64,000 nt of DNA from Nocardiopsis flavescens (GCF_900141985.1 NZ_FQZK01000021.1:31989-95988), one strand, 5' to 3'; positions 33,819 through 42,841 are shown, numbered from the stretch's first letter. Translations and numbers: made by a program. Notes: generated from the sequence alone by a model not told the origin.

Positions 33819-34676
33819 ATGATCCCGGCGCAACGGCGTGAACTGCTACTGCGGGAGCTGCGCGGCACGGGGGTGCTCAGCGTGAGGGAACTCTGCGACA
33901 TCCTCGGCGTATCCCACATGACCGTGCGCCGCGACATCATGACGCTGGAGGGCGAGGGGCGCGTCCGCTCGGTCCCCGGTGGTGTCGAACTGGTCTCCCA
34001 GGTGCGCGCGGAGCCCTCCTACCTGGACAAGTCGCGGGTGGACATCGAGGAGAAGCGGGCGATGGCCCGCATCGCGGCGGCCCTGGTGGGTGACGGCCAG
34101 ACCCTCTACCTCGACGCCGGGACCACGCTGGGCCACCTGGTGCCGCTGCTGTGGAACGTCGTCGGACTCACGGTCATCACCAACGACATCACCACCGCGG
34201 CCTCCCTCAGCGACCACCCCGACGTCACCCTGTTCCTCGTCGGCGGGCTGATCGACCGCGAGAACCGCTCCTCGGTGGGGGACATCGCGGCCGCCACCGT
34301 CGCCGAGTTCAACATCGACACCGCGTTCGTCTCCACCAGCTCCTGGGACCTCAACCGCGGCTCGACCACGCCCTCGCGTGAGAAGGTCGCGGTCAAGCGG
34401 GCGGCGATGGCCGCGGCCTCCACGTCCGTGCTCGTGGCGGGTGCGGACAAGTACGGGGCCTTCGGCACCTTCAAGGTGGCGGCGCTGAGCCGGTTCTCGA
34501 CGATCATCACCGACGACCGCCTCGCGGAGTCCGCGGCGCGCGCCGTACATGACCTGGGCGTCTCCCTGGAGGTCGCGGTGCCGCGGCGCCCCGGTGAGGC
34601 GGAGGGGGCCGGGGAACCGGGGGAGGACGGGGAGCCTGGGGAGGACGGGCCCCGGGCCTCCACGCTGCCGGCCTGA
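33819..34676 (+). CDS. DeoR/GlpR family transcriptional regulator
   Basis: A 285-residue repressor. The N-terminal DeoR helix-turn-helix is AQRRELLLRELRGTGVLSV then LCDILGVSHMTVRRDIMTLE (about residues 3-45). The effector domain of the sugar-phosphate-isomerase type has LYLDAGTTLGHLV, VITNDITTAA and SKYG-like ADKYGAFGTF. The C-terminal tail of about 40 residues is Gly/Glu/Pro-rich and disordered. The ATG at 33819 follows GGAGGAC; the frame open from 33402 includes the operator and is rejected. It is divergent from the sugar-acid operon and almost certainly controls it, with a phosphorylated intermediate as inducer. Confidence 0.92.
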   Translation: MIPAQRRELLLRELRGTGVLSVRELCDILGVSHMTVRRDIMTLEGEGRVRSVPGGVELVSQVRAEPSYLDKSRVDIEEKRAMARIAAALVGDGQTLYLDAGTTLGHLVPLLWNVVGLTVITNDITTAASLSDHPDVTLFLVGGLIDRENRSSVGDIAAATVAEFNIDTAFVSTSSWDLNRGSTTPSREKVAVKRAAMAAASTSVLVAGADKYGAFGTFKVAALSRFSTIITDDRLAESAARAVHDLGVSLEVAVPRRPGEAEGAGEPGEDGEPGEDGPRASTLPA

Positions 34677-34871
34677 GACCTGCGGGGGTGGGTGTGGTGG
34701 TGTCGCTGCCGGTGGGTGCGGTGCCGGTGGGTGTGGAAGGGGCAGCGGTCGGCGCGGACGCGGTGCCTGTTGGTGTGGAGGCGGAGGCGGAGGCCGCTGG
34801 CGCGGACGCGGTGGGCGTGGCGGGTGCGGGTGTGAACGCGGTGGGCGCGGTGGTGGCGCCGCGGCGCGGGC

Positions 34872-35306
34872 TCACGGGGTGTGGAAGGCGGAGAGGTCGA
34901 CGGCCGGGGCGGGTGCGAACTCCACCCCCCGCTCGGGCGGGACGGGTTCGCCCGATGCGGCGTCGGTGCAGTGGGCGTCGAACATCTCGGCCTCGTCCAG
35001 GGGTGTGAGGGTGTGGTCGGCGGCCCGCCAGCCGCGGACGACCTTGACGGGCACCTCCGTCCCGTCCGTGAGGGTGTGGGAGATCCGCGTGGTGAAGCTG
35101 CGCAGGACCACCGCGCCGCTCCGGCCGGTGGACAGGACGGTGGACAGCCGCTCCACCACCGGCGGGTGCTCGATGTCCCAGCCGCCGGTGTGCAGGACGA
35201 CCGAGGTGGAGACCGGGTGTCCGGTGTGCAGGGTGAGGATGTGGTGCCGGTCGGGGAGGTCCCTCAGGAGAGCGGACAGCAGGATGCGGGCGCGTGAAGT
35301 CAGCAT
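34872..35306 (-). CDS. hypothetical protein
   Basis: A 144-residue protein of unknown function. Residues 1-60 (SRARILLSALLRDLPDRHHI) and a beta-rich middle (VVERLSTVLSTGRSGAVVLR, then GTEVPVKVVRGWRAADHT) suggest a small alpha/beta domain; the end is DLSAFHTP. No motif is recognised. The ATG at 35306 is chosen; a GTG at 35351 in the same frame is also possible and neither has a good ribosome binding site. Downstream, toward the DeoR gene (34677-34871), the DNA consists of short GGTGTGG/GCGGTG repeats and encodes nothing convincing. Confidence 0.55.
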   Translation of the reverse strand: MLTSRARILLSALLRDLPDRHHILTLHTGHPVSTSVVLHTGGWDIEHPPVVERLSTVLSTGRSGAVVLRSFTTRISHTLTDGTEVPVKVVRGWRAADHTLTPLDEAEMFDAHCTDAASGEPVPPERGVEFAPAPAVDLSAFHTP

Positions 35307-35474
35307 GGTCCGAGTATGTGCGCTCCGACCTGTCTGAATCGGGTTGTCCACAGGCCGTTTTGGTGGGGGCGGTGGGCGGGACGGATCAGGTGGGTGGGTG
35401 AGGTGTGGAGGGGTGGGTCGTTCGGGGCCGGACCGGTCCGGCGGAGCGCGTGACCGGCCGGCCCGGGTCCGCGG

Positions 35475-36206
35475 TCAGGCGGGCTTGCGCAGGACGGTGA
35501 TGCTGTCGCGGTACTTGGCGACGGTGTGCTGGCCCCGGTCTCCCCAGGAGCCTCGCTGCTCGACGACCTCCAGGCCGTTCGCTTCGGCCCAGCGGGCGAA
35601 GGCCTCGGGGGAGACGTCGGAGCGGTTGCCGTCGTCGCGCCAGCGGCGCTGGCTGATCCACCGCTGGGCGATACGGCCGGGGCGTCCCGTGCGGCGGGTG
35701 AGCGGGGACAGACGCAGTGTCCAGTCGGGTTTGCCCGCGTGGTGGATGACGGCGCCCGCGCCCGGTGCCATGACCCGAGACATCTCCGCCAGGTAGCCGG
35801 TGACGACGTCCGGGTCGAGGTGGACGAAGACGTCGAAGGACCACACGAACGCGATGGAGGCGTCGGGGACGGGGTCCATGCCGCAGTCGGCGGTGTGGTG
35901 GACGCGCAGGCCGGGGCGGTCGGCGAACCGCTCACGGCAGTGGTCGAGGCAGTTCTCGTTGACGTCCACGATCCACACGCCGGGTGAGTGCTCCAGCAGG
36001 TGCTCGGTCCAGCGTCCGTGGCCGGGGCCGATCTCCAGGGACGGGCCGCGGGAGGCTCCGGGGACGAGCAGGGTCTCGACGAGCGAGGCCTTCCATTTCC
36101 CGTAGGGCTGGCCGCAGTGGGAGGCCATGAAGGACCACTCGTCGCCCTGCTGGTCCCATGAGTGCGTTTTGCCCCACGCCTTGCGGTTCCATTCGACTGT
36201 AGGCAT
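35475..36206 (-). CDS. class I SAM-dependent methyltransferase
   Basis: A 243-residue methyltransferase. Motif I is LEIGPGHGRWTEHLL (57-71), followed by WIVDVNENCL (acidic end of beta 2) and a motif IV region with FVWSFDVFVHLDPDVV. It begins WNRKAWGKTHSWDQQGDEWS, common to sugar- or small-molecule methyltransferases. The ATG at 36206 has AGGAGGAAAATAAAAA before it, an AT-rich and strong ribosome binding site. The substrate is unknown; no biosynthetic neighbours are seen. Confidence 0.88.
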   Translation of the reverse strand: MPTVEWNRKAWGKTHSWDQQGDEWSFMASHCGQPYGKWKASLVETLLVPGASRGPSLEIGPGHGRWTEHLLEHSPGVWIVDVNENCLDHCRERFADRPGLRVHHTADCGMDPVPDASIAFVWSFDVFVHLDPDVVTGYLAEMSRVMAPGAGAVIHHAGKPDWTLRLSPLTRRTGRPGRIAQRWISQRRWRDDGNRSDVSPEAFARWAEANGLEVVEQRGSWGDRGQHTVAKYRDSITVLRKPA

Positions 36207-36780
36207 TTTTTATTTTCCTCCTGTTGGTTTCTGGTGTGGGGTTTTTGTGGGGTTGTTTTGGAGGGGGGAAGGGCTTCTTGGAATACTACTCCGGGGTGTG
36301 GTCGGGGAATTTGGTTTTTCTTTTCGGGTGGTTTGGGTGTGGAATGTTGGGTGGGGGTTTGGGGGTTTCCGTCCCGGCCGGTGGTCCCGCGCTTTGATGG
36401 CTCGGGAGGGTCGCGTCGGGTGCGGGTGGGTGCTTCGGTGCGGGTTACTGCGTCTGTGGTCGGTGTTCCAAGCGAGGTCGGGAGCGACCGTGCGCTCCTG
36501 GTCGGACCCTTCCTCCGTTTCCACGTGGTGGGGCGGGGCAGGCCTCGCCCGGACCCGCCCCCGGACAGCACGCCCCCACCACTTCGGATGTGAGCCCCAC
36601 GCGCCTGCCCGGCGGTCTGCCGCCCGTTGCATCGTGGGGGCGGATCCGGCTCCGCCGGTCTGTACCTTCCCAAGCGGTGACCGTCTTGGAGACCAAAGGT
36701 CCTGGTCGGGCGCGACCACAGACCGCCGTTTCCATGGGGTGATCCTTTTGGAGACCTCGGAGTTCGTCTCACCCCCTGGA

Positions 36781-36830
36781 GCGGAGGAGGCGGGAGCGTG
36801 TCCCGACACCCCCTGCGGCGGGCCGGGCGG
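36781..36830. repeat. 50-bp direct repeat, copy 1
   Basis: Begins GCGGAGGAGGCGGGAGCGTG. About 80% identical to copy 2 at 36922-36971, 141 bp away. Confidence 0.55.
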
Positions 36831-36921
36831 ATACCCGCGGCCTCACCCCGCGCGGCCTGGGGTGAGAGCGATGCCCTCCGGCTGTGGTCGGGGGCTCCGA
36901 GAGGGTGGACAATCCCCCGGG

Positions 36922-36971
36922 GCGGAGGATGTGGGAGCGTGCCCCGACAGCCCCTGTGGGTGGGCCGGGTG
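36922..36971. repeat. 50-bp direct repeat, copy 2
   Basis: Begins GCGGAGGATGTGGGAGCGTG. See copy 1. Shared words include GGGAGCGTG, CCCGACA and GGGCCGGG. Confidence 0.55.
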
Positions 36972-37027
36972 GGATTTGGGGGTTTTGCTTTAAATGTGTG
37001 ATCTACCTTATAAAGGTGGCGAATTGG

Positions 37028-37282
37028 TCAGCGTGTGCTCATCCATGCGGTCAGTCGGTCCAGGAATGAGCAGATCTCGTCCTGTGCGTAGTGTTCCGGG
37101 TCCCAGCCCGCGAACAATGATGCCTCCAGCGCCCCCGTTGTCGCGCGGATCCCTGCCGAGTGCAGGCCGAACGCAGGCGGGCCCGACACCACGCACACCC
37201 CCTGTCCGGCCGCGGCCAGGGCCTGCGCCATCACCGGGGTGTCGAGGTGGGGGCGACGGTGGTGGGGGGACGGGTGGCCCAC
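37028..37282 (-). pseudogene. possible C-terminal fragment of a LysR-family regulator
   Basis: An 84-codon frame. The segment MAQALAAAGQGVCVVSGPPA, then FGLHSAGIRA and LFAGWDPEHYAQDEICSFLD, resembles the last 65 residues of actinobacterial LysR effector-binding domains. No HTH or the rest of the domain is present upstream, where another gene starts. The match is weak and judged by eye; a small unrelated protein is possible. Confidence 0.4.
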
Positions 37283-37316
37283 GACGCGGGCGCGGTCCGT
37301 GCGGTGTGAGGGCGGG

Positions 37317-37802
37317 TCAGTCCGTGTCCAGGCGGGCCGCGGTGCCGGGGTCGAGGTCGTGCAGGGCGGCGAGGGAGGCGGTGTAGCCGGCGGCGCCCTC
37401 CGGTCCCAGTGCCTCGGCGTAGGCCCCGGCGGACAGGGCGGGCACCTCCTGGCCGTTGGCCTGGGCGGTCAGCAGCCAGCGGGCCACCTCGTCCGGGCCG
37501 AGTCCGGAGCGGGCGCAGGCGAGGGCGTGCAGCGGGACGAGGGCGGCGGCCTCCGCCGCCGGGGCGCCGGGGTCCGCGAGCAGGGGGACGGTGCGGTCGA
37601 TCAGGACGATGGCGCGGCGGGCCAGTGCCTCGGCGGAGGCCCATTCCTCCAGGCCGGACAGCGCCTCCACCTCGCGCACCAGGTCGCGGACGGCGGCGGT
37701 GTACTCCTCGGCGCGGTCGGGGACCACGCCGGGGTCGGCCAGCAGGGCCAGCGGGTCGGCGTCGGGGAGGAGGTCGTCGGGCAGGTCCGGTGAGGAGGTC
37801 AT
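37317..37802 (-). CDS. small helical protein of unknown function
   Basis: A 161-residue, acidic, Ala/Leu-rich protein, all predicted helix (EEYTAAVRDLVREVEALSG, ASAEALARRAIVLIDRTV, GPDEVARWLLTAQANG). It has no membrane segment and resembles short TPR-like hypothetical proteins of actinomycetes. The ATG at 37802 has TGAGGAGG on the complementary side? In sense orientation the upstream sequence is GGTCCCATG without a strong ribosome binding site, so the start is less sure. It is divergent from ychJ. Confidence 0.6.
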   Translation of the reverse strand: MTSSPDLPDDLLPDADPLALLADPGVVPDRAEEYTAAVRDLVREVEALSGLEEWASAEALARRAIVLIDRTVPLLADPGAPAAEAAALVPLHALACARSGLGPDEVARWLLTAQANGQEVPALSAGAYAEALGPEGAAGYTASLAALHDLDPGTAARLDTD

Positions 37803-37931
37803 GGGACCAGTGTCGCGCCTGCGGCCGGGGCGCGGGACCGAACGGGTCGTCGGCGGAGGCGGCGGGCGGGCGCGGCCTCTCCGGGGCGGGGCCGGGGGCT
37901 CCGGGGCGCCGGAGGGGCCCACAATGGGAGG

Positions 37932-38357
37932 ATGTCGCAGCGCAGAGCACGCCACAGCACCGTTCCGGCCCGGCCCCTGGACACCGGCCCCTGCCCCTGC
38001 GGGGGCGGAGGGTACGGCTCCTGCTGCGGGCCGGCCCACCGCGGCGAGCGGGCGGCGCCCACCGCGGAGGCGCTCATGCGCTCGCGTTACAGCGCCTTCG
38101 CCGTGGGCGACCGCGCCTACCTGGAGCGCACGTGGCACCCCGACACCCGGCCGGCCCGGGTGGAGGCGGACCCGGGCACCGAGTGGACCGGCCTGGAGAT
38201 CCTGGAGACCGGCGGCGGCACCCCCTTCCACAGCGACGGCACGGTGCGCTTCCGGGCCCGCTACCGGGAGGGCGCCCGGGTGGGCGAGATGGTGGAGCAC
38301 AGCCGCTTCGTCCGCCTCGACGGTGCCTGGGTGTACCTGGACGCCCTGCCCGCCTGA
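37932..38357 (+). CDS. YchJ family (UPF0225) protein with SEC-C-like cysteines
   Basis: A 141-residue protein. The N-terminal cysteine motif GPCPCGGGGYGSCCGP resembles the SEC-C zinc motif, and the core APTAEALMRSRYSAFAVGD then YLERTWHP is the YchJ signature; it ends WVYLDALPA. YchJ proteins have an NTF2-like fold and an unclear role. The ATG lies 10 bases after GGGAGG. It ends 1 base before the convergent gene at 38359. Confidence 0.9.
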   Translation: MSQRRARHSTVPARPLDTGPCPCGGGGYGSCCGPAHRGERAAPTAEALMRSRYSAFAVGDRAYLERTWHPDTRPARVEADPGTEWTGLEILETGGGTPFHSDGTVRFRARYREGARVGEMVEHSRFVRLDGAWVYLDALPA

Positions 38358-38358
38358 G

Positions 38359-39753
38359 TCACCCCGCCTGGTCCGGGCGGCGCAGGGAGCGGACCAGGGA
38401 GGCGGCGGTGCGGGCCCTGGCGGCCCGCGCCGGGTCGGGGTGGACGCGGCCCAGCGCCTCCAGGACCCCGACGGTGTCGGGGTGCCCGGCGCGGCGCAGC
38501 CGGTCGGTGTCGTCCAGGAGCAGGGCCTCCAGCCCGCCGGTGGCCGGGGAGGCCAGGAAGTCCGCCAGGCCCTCCTCGCCGGCGGAGAGCGCGCAAGCGA
38601 GCATGTCCACGATCACCCAGGGGCCGCGGCCCGCCATGATCCGGTCGATCTCGTCCTGGCGGAGCATGCGCGAACCCAGCAGCACGATCGCCGCCAGGTG
38701 GGCCCGGGCGGGCCGGTCGCAGAACAGCAGGCCGCGCAGCTGCGGTCCCAGGTAGGAGCTGGTCAGGTCCAGTACGGCGGCCCCGTCCCAGCGGCGCAGT
38801 TCCACCCCCGGGCGGTCGACGGCCTCGCACACCTCCCGCAGGGCGCGCGCCGGGGTGCGGGCCGCCAGCCAGGAGTCGATCGCGATGAGCCGGCCGTCGG
38901 AGGAGTAGGAGCGCAGCGAGTCGAGGAACTCGGCGGCCCCCGTGGGCCCGATGTCGTCGATGAGGGGGGCGGGCACGCCCACCGAGAGCAGGATCTGGCG
39001 TACCCCGTAGCGGCCCAGCGGGGTGAGCCGCACCAGGCACGGGCCGCCGCCGGGGCGGCGGTGGTCGAGGTGGACGGCGCCCGTCTCGGCCAGCTGCCAC
39101 AGCATGTGCAGGAGGAGGTCGGGCAGGCGGCGGCGGACCCGCGCCGACACGGGCACCGCGCCGGGGTCGGCGAGCAGGTCGGCGACCAGGTCGGTGAGGG
39201 GGACGCGGGAGCGGTCGGGTGCCTCGTACAGGGAGCGCAGGACCAGGGGGAGCAGGTCGGGGCCGGTGGTGCCCGGCTCGGTGGTGGTCAGGTCGCCGCG
39301 GGCGCTCTCGACGGTGGTCTCGAACATGTCGTTCCACCACAGGAGGATCTGCCGGGGGTCGCGGGCCCGCTCCTCCAGGTCCGGTGCGGGACGGGCCTGT
39401 CCGGCGGCGAGTTCGACCATGCCGAGCCGGACGGCCTCCCACCACGGCAGCGCGAACGCGGGGGTGGGCGGGTCGGCCCCGCCGCCGTCGGCGGCCCGCC
39501 CGAGAGGGGGAGCCGTGTGGTCGGCGGGCCACAGCGAGAGGGTGCGCACGGCCTCGTGGATCAGCGTGGTGTCGGGGAATCCGCGTGCGGTGACGGGGAC
39601 GGTGGGGCCGGCCCAGCGGGCGAGGGCCAGGGCGTTGGCGTACAGGGGGCAGTGCGAGGCGGCGAAGGCCAGCTGCGTCCGCGGATGCAGGCGCACGGGA
39701 CGGGCCGAGACCCGGGGCGGGTCCGAAGGCGGTTGGTGCAGGGGCGTGTCCAC
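38359..39753 (-). CDS. conserved actinomycete protein of unknown function (plant-type helical)
   Basis: A 464-residue, mostly helical cytoplasmic protein. Recognisable pattern: LYANALALARWAG, AVRTLSLW, GMVELAAGQARPAPDLEERA, LLWWNDMF, RVPLTDLVADLLADPG, VRLTPLGRYGVRQILL, HPDTVGVLEALGRVHPDPA. The same sequence pattern appears in the 529-residue protein at 54038-55627, so the two seem to be distant paralogues. The LTPLG(R)YG segment resembles the end of a winged-helix domain. No enzymatic motif was found. It is transcribed alone, convergent with ychJ. Confidence 0.65.
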   Translation of the reverse strand: MDTPLHQPPSDPPRVSARPVRLHPRTQLAFAASHCPLYANALALARWAGPTVPVTARGFPDTTLIHEAVRTLSLWPADHTAPPLGRAADGGGADPPTPAFALPWWEAVRLGMVELAAGQARPAPDLEERARDPRQILLWWNDMFETTVESARGDLTTTEPGTTGPDLLPLVLRSLYEAPDRSRVPLTDLVADLLADPGAVPVSARVRRRLPDLLLHMLWQLAETGAVHLDHRRPGGGPCLVRLTPLGRYGVRQILLSVGVPAPLIDDIGPTGAAEFLDSLRSYSSDGRLIAIDSWLAARTPARALREVCEAVDRPGVELRRWDGAAVLDLTSSYLGPQLRGLLFCDRPARAHLAAIVLLGSRMLRQDEIDRIMAGRGPWVIVDMLACALSAGEEGLADFLASPATGGLEALLLDDTDRLRRAGHPDTVGVLEALGRVHPDPARAARARTAASLVRSLRRPDQAG

Positions 39754-39906
39754 TCCCGGATTCTCCTTACGAGGGGGACCGACGTCACCTTCTCTATCGC
39801 TCCGGAGGCGGGTCGCGGGTGGGTTTCCGCGACATTGGTGCGGAAATCCCGGGGGACGGGGGCGGCGAACGGCGCGTTCGTCGGGAAAAGGGGCGGTGCG
39901 GCGGGC

Positions 39907-39934
39907 CCGGTGGCGGCCCGCGGGCCGCCACCGG
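39907..39934 (-). terminator. 28-bp perfect palindrome after the methylase-like gene
   Basis: Positions 39907-39920 are perfectly complementary to 39921-39934 with no spacer. It lies 5 bases beyond the stop of the methylase-like gene and probably ends its transcript. Confidence 0.6.
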
Positions 39935-39939
39935 CCGGA

Positions 39940-42042
39940 TCAGGGGGCGGCGTGGCCCGGGGTCCAGCGGCCGGCGATGAGGTCCACGCCCCGGTCGGCC
40001 AGGCCCTGGCCCAGGGCGTCCAGTTCGTGCAGGGCCTCGCGGAACCGGGCGACCTGGCGGAACATCTCCCCGTGGCGCTGCTGCTCCTGCACCGGCAGGA
40101 CGGGAAGGCGCATCCGGGCGGGGTCCACGCGCAGGCCGCCGCGCATGCTGCTGCCGGCCCGGGCGGTGGTGCGGCTCTCGGCGGTGCTGGTGACGAACCC
40201 GGCCAGGAACCAGGGGTCGACCGCGCCGGGGTTGGTCCGCACCACGTACAGGCCGGGCCCCGGGTAGGCCCCGGCGTCGGTCTCGGCGGCGACCCTGGCC
40301 ACCGGGCGGGCGGCCACGGCGGGGATGAGCACGTCGCCCTCCTGGACCGGGGGGTTGCGCATGGGGTCGGCGTCGACCTCCTCCCGGCCCGACGCGGGGC
40401 GGCCCAGGGCGACATCCTCGCCGGAGATCACCCGGGCCTCGATCCGGGGGCCGCCGGTGCCGCGGCCCTGGTCGCCGCGGCGGGCGGCGGGGCGGCGGAT
40501 GGTCACCGATCCGGCCCTGGCGAGTTCCGCGAGGGTCACCATCCGGGTGGGTTCGGGGAGCGCCTCCTCCTCGGGTGGCCGGGGGACCAGGGCGCGCAGT
40601 GCGCGCAGGGAGGCCTCCACCCGGCGGCGGTCGCGGGCGAACGACTCCAGGTCCACGTCGGCGGCGCGGGGGACGGGCAGGCGCGGGCGGGGGGTGAGGT
40701 CGACGTCCTCGTCGAGCAGGTCCAGCACGTCCACCGCGCGGGAGACGCCGGGCTCGGCCGCCGCGGCGGGGTCGTCGAGGAAGCCCTTCCACAGCCGGTC
40801 GACGAGGGCGGACACGGAGGCCTCGTCCGCGGGGTCGCCCGGGGCGTGGGGGGAGGTGTCGGCGAGCAGGACCGGGGCGGGGGCCCGGCCGGGCTCGGGG
40901 CGGCGCAGCACCCACAGCTGCAGGGGTACGGCGTAGTGGGCGGCCAGGCCCGGGGGCAGGGAGATGACGGCGCGGAACACGCCCGCGCGCAGCATCTCGC
41001 GGCGGATGCGGCGCCCGGAGGGGCGGGCGGCGGCGCCGGGGGGCATCACCATCACGACGGCGCCGCCGGGGCGGGCCAGGGACAGGCAGTGCTGGGCCCA
41101 GGCCAGGTCCGATTCCAGGCGGGGCGGGACACCGTACACCCACCGCTCGTCCTCGACGAGTTCTTCGGCGCCCCAGTTGCGCTCGCCGAAGGGCGGTGCG
41201 CACAGGACGGCGTCTGCGCCGTCCGGCGTAGGCGCGGGGGAGCGCAGGGCGTCGCCGACGTTCAGGGTCAGGCGCCGGTCCAGCAGGCCGGCGAACCCGG
41301 CGCGCAGGGCGGTCAGCCGGGCGGAGGGCGCGTCGCGGTCCTGTCCGTGCAGGGGTGAGCGCCCGGCCCGGCCCGCGGCGAGCAGGAGCTCGCCGCGCCC
41401 GCAGGCGGGGTCGGCGAGGGCGCCGTCGCCGACCGCGGGCCCGGCCAGGCGGACCATGAGGTCGGCCAGGGCGGGGGGCAGGGTGTGGGAGCCGGAGGGG
41501 GCGCGCTGGTCCAGGCGCTCCAGCAGGCGTTCGAAGGCCTGGGCCGGGCTGCTTCCGGCGGCAGCGCGCACGGCCGCGTCGGCCAGGGCGGGCAGGTGGG
41601 TTCCGGGCGGGGCGTCGGGTCCGGCCAGGTGTTCCAGGCCCGCGGCGGCCAGGGAGGCGGTGAACCCGGTGCGGGCGGCCTCGAACAGCGCCCGCGGGTC
41701 GGTGTTCCGGGCGGCGGGCGGCGCGTGGTGGCGGTGCAGGTGCAGCAGCAGGGTGCCGACCCAGGCCAGGGCGGATTCGGCGGGCGCGGTCGAGCGCAGG
41801 GAGTCGACCGCCTGCCAGAGCCGCTGGTCGGGGTCGATGGTGGGGGCGCCCCGGTGGGCGGACAGCCAGTGCTCCACCTGGGCGAGGTCGAAGCGGGGGC
41901 TGCGGTCGGTGCCGCCGACGGGCCGCGGGAAGTCGTCGTGGCGCCGTCGCCAGTTGCTGACGGCGGTGGGCTTCACCCCGGCGATCCTGGCGATGTCGGC
42001 CGAGGTCACCTCCACGTCACCGGTGTCCATGAACCGTCCCAT
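39940..42042 (-). CDS. orphan N6 DNA-methylase-like protein with altered motif IV
   Basis: A 700-residue protein with HsdM-like layout. Residues 10-65 are a MerR/XRE-type DNA-binding domain (SADIARIAGVKPTAVSNWRR). The methylase domain (PF02384 type) has motif I DPACGRG at 211-217. The motif IV position reads CAPPF (281-285), whereas active N6-adenine methylases have NPPF/DPPF/SPPF; the first residue, which contacts the target amino group, is Ala. A C-terminal HsdS-like region follows (PVQEGDVLIPAVAARP, GGLRVDPARMRLPVLPVQEQ). No restriction gene adjoins. It might bind DNA and SAM without methylating. The ATG at 42042 is used; ATG at 42030 is an alternative. Confidence 0.82.
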   Translation of the reverse strand: MGRFMDTGDVEVTSADIARIAGVKPTAVSNWRRRHDDFPRPVGGTDRSPRFDLAQVEHWLSAHRGAPTIDPDQRLWQAVDSLRSTAPAESALAWVGTLLLHLHRHHAPPAARNTDPRALFEAARTGFTASLAAAGLEHLAGPDAPPGTHLPALADAAVRAAAGSSPAQAFERLLERLDQRAPSGSHTLPPALADLMVRLAGPAVGDGALADPACGRGELLLAAGRAGRSPLHGQDRDAPSARLTALRAGFAGLLDRRLTLNVGDALRSPAPTPDGADAVLCAPPFGERNWGAEELVEDERWVYGVPPRLESDLAWAQHCLSLARPGGAVVMVMPPGAAARPSGRRIRREMLRAGVFRAVISLPPGLAAHYAVPLQLWVLRRPEPGRAPAPVLLADTSPHAPGDPADEASVSALVDRLWKGFLDDPAAAAEPGVSRAVDVLDLLDEDVDLTPRPRLPVPRAADVDLESFARDRRRVEASLRALRALVPRPPEEEALPEPTRMVTLAELARAGSVTIRRPAARRGDQGRGTGGPRIEARVISGEDVALGRPASGREEVDADPMRNPPVQEGDVLIPAVAARPVARVAAETDAGAYPGPGLYVVRTNPGAVDPWFLAGFVTSTAESRTTARAGSSMRGGLRVDPARMRLPVLPVQEQQRHGEMFRQVARFREALHELDALGQGLADRGVDLIAGRWTPGHAAP

Positions 42043-42069
42043 CCACGCTGGCGAACGAACAGGTGACGA

Positions 42070-42077
42070 GTGTACAC
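42070..42077. promoter_or_regulatory. GTGTACAC palindrome in a divergent promoter
   Basis: A perfect 8-bp palindrome, extended to GAGTGTACACATGTGC, in the 175-bp gap between the methylase-like gene and the TPR-like gene. It may be a regulator site, possibly for the HTH of the methylase-like protein. Confidence 0.3.
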
Positions 42078-42217
42078 ATGTGCGTGCGGACGCCGGTCGG
42101 GGTGTGGCCGGAAGAGTGGTTGATCAGATTCACATACGGAGGTCGGCGTGTGGGGACGTGGTCCCGATTCGGACGAACGCCCCGCACGGCGGCCCCGCGC
42201 GGTCTAGCTTCTTTTCC

Positions 42218-42841
42218 ATGGCCGATGACACGATCGGGGCGTCCTACCCCGCGACGGTTCCCGACGCGCTGGCGGAGACCCTGGAGAGACTCGATCTGCG
42301 CGAGGGGCTGCTCCGGGAGTTGCAGTGCTACCCGGAGGAGGCCGGGGCGATTCTGGTGGAGACCGCCGAGCACCTGTTGCACGAGGGCGAGCGCGACCGG
42401 GGGCTGCGGCTGCTGGAGGCGCTGCGTGACCACCCGCCGACCCCCGAGGACTCCCAGTACGCCCTCATCGAGATCGCCCGCGACCTGCGTGAGCAGGGGC
42501 GGGGCGCGGAGTCGGAGCGGATGGTGGAGGGCCTGCTGCGGGCCGGGGGCCTGCATCCGGGGCCGGCCGGGCTGCTGGCCGACCTGTTCGAGGGCGACGG
42601 GGACCCGGTGCGGGCGCTGCACTGCTACAACGTGGCGGCCCGGGAGCTGCTGGAGCGCCCCGGCGGTTCCCTGGCCGGTGCGTGTGTGTTCGACCTGGGC
42701 CCGCTGGTGGGGCGGGCCCGGCTGCGCGGCGAGGCGGGCCTGGAGCCGGACCTCCACGACCTGGCGGCGCTGGAGGCGGCCCGGCGGTTCTGGAGCGAGC
42801 GCCAGGGTGAGGGGTGGCCGCCCCAGGGGGGCGGTGCCTGA
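42218..42841 (+). CDS. TPR-like helical protein
   Basis: A 207-residue protein built from short helical repeats (LLEALRDHPPTPEDSQYALI, EIARDLREQGRGAESERMVE, LLADLFEGDGDPVRALHCYN) in the style of TPR proteins. The opening ETLERLDLREGLLRELQCYP is conserved among actinomycete homologues in my memory, which are annotated only as hypothetical. The ATG at 42218 has no clear ribosome binding site (CTAGCTTCTTTTCC), so a leaderless or weak start is possible; TAGCTT at about 42205 may be a -10 box. It is divergent from the methylase-like gene and may share its control. Confidence 0.65.
   Translation: MADDTIGASYPATVPDALAETLERLDLREGLLRELQCYPEEAGAILVETAEHLLHEGERDRGLRLLEALRDHPPTPEDSQYALIEIARDLREQGRGAESERMVEGLLRAGGLHPGPAGLLADLFEGDGDPVRALHCYNVAARELLERPGGSLAGACVFDLGPLVGRARLRGEAGLEPDLHDLAALEAARRFWSERQGEGWPPQGGGA

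Larger units (their letters stand above)
36207..37027. other. 821-base gap with G/T-rich strand bias and direct repeats
   Basis: From 36207 to about 36380 the plus strand is a run of G and T (GGGGTTTTTGTGGGG and similar), quite unlike nearby DNA. From 36440 to 37010 the sequence returns to high GC and contains a 50-bp direct repeat. A 288-codon plus-strand frame crosses it but has no homology and seems to be chance. Confidence 0.55.

Noticed and set aside
35344..35352. A third TTGTCCACA near the start of a hypothetical gene
   Set aside because: Single 9-bp match without clustering; expected by chance in a window of this size.
37456..41358. A plus-strand open frame of 1300 codons across the helical and methylase-like genes
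   Set aside because: Low-complexity shadow; the minus-strand genes have recognisable domains.
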